DNA from: Tenebrio molitor
Lineage: Eukaryota > Arthropoda > Insecta > Coleoptera > Tenebrionidae
Direction of reading: 5' to 3'
DNA length: 64,000 nucleotides
Assembly (NCBI RefSeq): GCF_963966145.1
Contig: NC_091046.1
Location: 10,912,001-10,976,000, forward strand
The notes under the pieces were generated by a model. It was not told the DNA's origin. It did not search any database and worked only from the letters and a program-made list of their open reading frames with translations. Both the position numbers and the translations under genes were made by a program. Positions 60,911-64,000 of the stretch are shown in pieces (position 1 is the stretch's first letter; each line of letters begins with the position of its first letter).

Positions 60911-61606
60911 GTACGGCACTGCTTCCGCCTGTTACCTGAACGTCGAGCTTTATAAATTTAATTCTTAATTGAGAAAAATTGCAATTTATGTACATACATT
61001 GGTACTTGCATTTTACATTACGCGTGACGTAAATCAGCTCGATGCTCATTGGATAAAGACTAATTATGGAATTTTATTAACAACACTAATTAAATTACTT
61101 GTGCACAATCTAAAAAAAATTCAATCTTCTACATTCTTTTACACGAACACGCTAGATAGTCAGTCGCGACTGGTTTTTTTCGACTAAACTAAAGTCTGAT
61201 TAAAGTAGATCTACTGATGCACTATAACCTCCAAAAGTTAATTAACATGAGTGAAAAATACATTTGGATTAATTACCCAAGAATAACATGTTTACTTGAC
61301 ATAAACATTTTTTCAAAAACATTAATCAATAAATGTTATTTGAGAGCGTAAAAGCTTAAGTATGATTTTCAAAGACTACCTACGTAAAAGATTCACATTC
61401 AAAAAGTATGAGCAAGTGAAGCTTAAGCTATCACATGAAATGGCTGATTAAAATGACATTAACATCTTTTAATTACTATATAATTCGTTTTTAAATAGGT
61501 ATTTAAACGTAATAAACTTATTGCCAAAAAACTAATTTAGATAGGTAAATAAAGCGTGTTTTCAAATAGTTTCAGTTTTAATTAATTGTTAACTTGCATT
61601 TTGCAG
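60911..61606 (+). other. inferred first intron of the MADF gene
   Basis: AT-rich stretch between the donor at 60,911 and the acceptor TTTTGCAG ending at 61,606. A 72 aa open frame in it looks random. Confidence 0.35.
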
Positions 61607-61612
61607 GTATAG

Positions 61613-61757
61613 ATGGCTACAGAAATTGATGACGGTGATCTCATTCGATGCATACGACAGTTTCCTAGTATTTACGACAAAAACCATGGAGAATATAGAA
61701 ATAAGCAGTCTAAAATAAATGCCTGGACCAATATTGGTCGCATGATGGGTGTATCAG
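61613..61757 (+). CDS. MADF-domain protein, first coding exon (3' partial)
   Basis: After acceptor TTTTGCAG, ATG 61,613 opens 48 codons ending TCAG|GTAAAA in phase 1. The peptide has LIRCIRQFPSIYDKNHGEYR, then KQSKINAWTNIGRMMG. The pattern L(I)..I...P.(I/L)YD..H..Y......AW..I is the N-terminal half of a MADF domain, a Myb-like DNA-binding fold expanded in insects and often paired with a BESS motif. Such proteins usually act as transcription regulators. The second half of the domain is not visible before 64,000, so the next intron probably runs past the window. Confidence 0.7.
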
Positions 61758-62543
61758 GTAAAATTGATAATTGTATCTTCCATTTATGACGCTACAACAG
61801 AGCTAGTTACCTATTTAACTCTTGATAATTCTCAACGCGACAGGTTGAACATTAAAGATAGAGGGTCCAGACAAAAAATAAACTGTGTAGAGTAAAAACG
61901 GTAATTGCTATAAGAAACAAACAGGTTTTTAACAATACAAGTTTAATCATTAAATTGGACAATTTAATTTTAAGTGAATCATCAGTTTGATTTGAATGTG
62001 AACTAGTTTTTGTTTTATGAAATATTTTACGCCGAAAATATTTAGAAATTACGGGGTCGTAATTGATTGTATCGGTATCACCTTATTGGTAGTTTGACTC
62101 TCAATCATAGTACAAATATTTGTAACTATGCTCTCAATAACAATAACCTAAACTTCCTGGGTTATCTGAGACCATAGATATGAGTTAAAATTAAAACCTT
62201 TTTTATCCGAAGGTCGTCGTATTTTTCCAAAATGTACGATGCAATTGTAAAATTCTTAGTAAAGATTCGTATTATCTAGATATTATCACTTATAGATGGA
62301 AAGCTGAGCTTTAATTCCCAAAAAAATGTTCGAATCACAAATTTTTATTTGTTGTATTCTTGTCTTGTCTGTGGTTTCACGAAACAGGACCCTTTTATAG
62401 TACTCCCAGAACTCTTAACGTTTTATGATAGACAATTTCGTTATGAAGTTAACAGCTTAACAAAGAATCATGTAATGGGCGTAAATAAACAGACCTTTAA
62501 GGGTCGGTCTTTACCCTGGGAGGTCTGGATTTAGAAAGCGGCA

Positions 62544-62640
62544 ATTTCCAAAGCATCTTGATTTTTCAAAACTAAAATTATGTTAGAAATTAGTGTTTAA
62601 TCAAGCAGGGCTGAACCCCAGAAAATGAAAATTTAAATCG
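62544..62640 (+). repeat. dispersed repeat shared with 10.1-10.2 kb
   Basis: CATCTTGATTTTTCAAAACT and AAGCAGGGCTGAACCCCAGA match 10,110-10,213 in the same orientation at roughly 90% by eye. Confidence 0.65.
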
Positions 62641-63399
62641 GAATTTTTTTAATCTTTTACAAGAGTCGTTTCACCTATCCGGGGATACACTGTAGGTACG
62701 GGTACGAGTAATAGAGCAGGTCGTTGTTTGGACTCTTATTTTTCGACTGTAATTACAGAAGAGGTTTTTTTGTCCGGATAAAATTCAATTTTTTTTTATC
62801 TGGTGGTTTGTGGAGTCAATTTACCAAAAAGAAACCAAATGAGAGTGTAAAAAATGAAATTTTATCTTGGACGAAAAAAAAATCGAGCGTAATTAGATGA
62901 GATAATTTAATGAATAATAAAAAATAATAGATGGGTAATTATGAAAAATTGAATTGGCCATTTTGCATTTTGCACTTCAATTTATTACAAGCTGTGTCAA
63001 TGTTTAAGATTGTTGGTTCGTTATCATAACAACAAACAATAATCAGGTTCGAAAAAGTTTGCAATGGAAGTTTAAGCACATTTTATCCAGATGCAAAGTT
63101 AGGGCTAACTTTATCCGATGTCGATGCATCGCGGCTTATGGGATTTTTTATACATGAATTAAATTATCTGTAACATTAATTGTCTGTCATAATGTTAGGT
63201 TCCACATAACAAATTATAATAAAAAAGTTGATCACTTGGTGAATAAAAAGAATTGTTAAAAGAATAACGATTCTTACTTAACTTAACGAATATAGCTTAA
63301 TTTAGAACATAACAAGGTAAGCCAAAGGTGTATTTTTCTGATTTAACGATGATTTATAATTTTTGTTCAAGATTTTTAGGGTCATATTGCCATCATGCA

Positions 63400-63463
63400 A
63401 TTGGGCCTTTTTTCGTTTCACTCGCGTTTTAAAATGGCCCACGCGTGCCAAAAAAGGCCCAAT
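63400..63463. repeat. short palindrome ATTGGGCC...GGCCCAAT
   Basis: TTGGGCCTTTTTTCG pairs with GCCAAAAAAGGCCCAA around an ACGCGT-rich centre. Confidence 0.5.
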
Positions 63464-64000
63464 TTACACACGAACGAGTTGAATACAACGTTTTTTTGTT
63501 CGACGAGCCCCTTAAAGGCTCCAAATCGCTTAAAATCTTTAAAATTAGCTTGACGTTTCGTTTTAACAAGTTGTGACATTTATCAAAATCCGTTCACATA
63601 GGAGAAAATTCTCAAATTCTGACAGTGTCGAACAAAAAAATAAACTCTAAAACAACCTTTACGTTAATAACCACATTTTTTACTGTTGTCATGTTTTTGT
63701 CTTTTTGACTTACATTCATTATAAATGATTGTCTCATCGTAGTTGGCGTTGAAAACTCACAAATTTTGGATGTGCCGCTAGCCTCCCAACGTTAAACAAT
63801 ACTAAGGACAACGTAACATTTTATCTGCCCCGCCCGCCATTACATTTTCTTAGTTACCAATCAGATAGGTTGACGATCTGATTTACACCGAAAAAAATTC
63901 TGACATTCGAATTGTCTTAATGACATTTTACTTTTTAAAACCTAAAACAATAATTGTGGACTTGACAGCAAAATTCTAACCTTAATTTTTTACGTAGCAA

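Larger units (their letters stand above)
61758..64000 (+). other. intron or flank of the MADF gene
   Basis: No continuation of the MADF domain is seen. It contains the repeat shared with 10.1 kb, a palindrome at 63.4 kb and a solo GTTGGCGTTGAAAACTC end (63.74 kb) of the 41.3 kb MITE family. Confidence 0.4.

Noticed and set aside
1..64000. tRNA, rRNA or CRISPR features
   Set aside because: No T-loop box with a foldable partner, no rRNA-like conserved block and no regularly spaced direct repeats were seen.

Overview
The window looks like chromosomal DNA of an insect, most likely a beetle (inference from AT-richness, many 45-60 nt introns, and an insect-type highwire protein). It holds four protein-coding genes, two of them cut or incomplete, in a background dense with short inverted-repeat transposons. 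No rRNA, tRNA, CRISPR or bacterial-type feature was found.

Left part (1-43.7 kb): two genes on the minus strand encode related leucine-rich-repeat-like, single-pass membrane proteins. The first (2789 to 330, two exons, about 460 aa) has a signal peptide, LRR-like repeats, a cysteine cap, one transmembrane helix and a short tail. The second runs from a signal-peptide exon at 43.7 kb to a stop at 20.9 kb. I assembled it from five exons whose phases all agree (about 709 aa). Its first intron is about 17 kb and uses a GC-AG splice pair. It has a long acidic cytoplasmic tail with tyrosine motifs. Between and inside these genes lie many transposon remnants: a hAT-like element, a PIF/Harbinger element with a transposase fragment, a TTAA-flanked 2.7 kb element, a TA-flanked 2.3 kb composite, and a dozen smaller inverted-repeat (MITE-like) elements.

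Right part (50.2-60.2 kb): on the plus strand are 26 phase-consistent exons, plus one possible cassette exon, encoding the last ~2,420 residues of highwire (hiw; vertebrate MYCBP2/PHR1), the giant neuronal E3 ubiquitin ligase. The filamin repeat, a C2H2-like zinc-binding motif, DOC domain, B-box-like motif, RING and tandem-cysteine domain are intact, including the two relay cysteines. The N-terminal half (RCC1 and PHR domains) is not recognisable anywhere upstream in the window. Either a very long intron separates it, in which case the two LRR genes lie antisense within that intron, or the locus is split or misassembled.

Far right (60.7-64 kb): a new plus-strand gene starts with an untranslated exon next to a perfect NRF-1/Ewg-type site. 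It continues with the first coding exon of a MADF-domain protein, and the rest lies beyond the window.

The genes need not act in one pathway. hiw controls synapse growth and axon integrity, and the LRR-like proteins look like surface receptors or adhesion proteins of unknown role.
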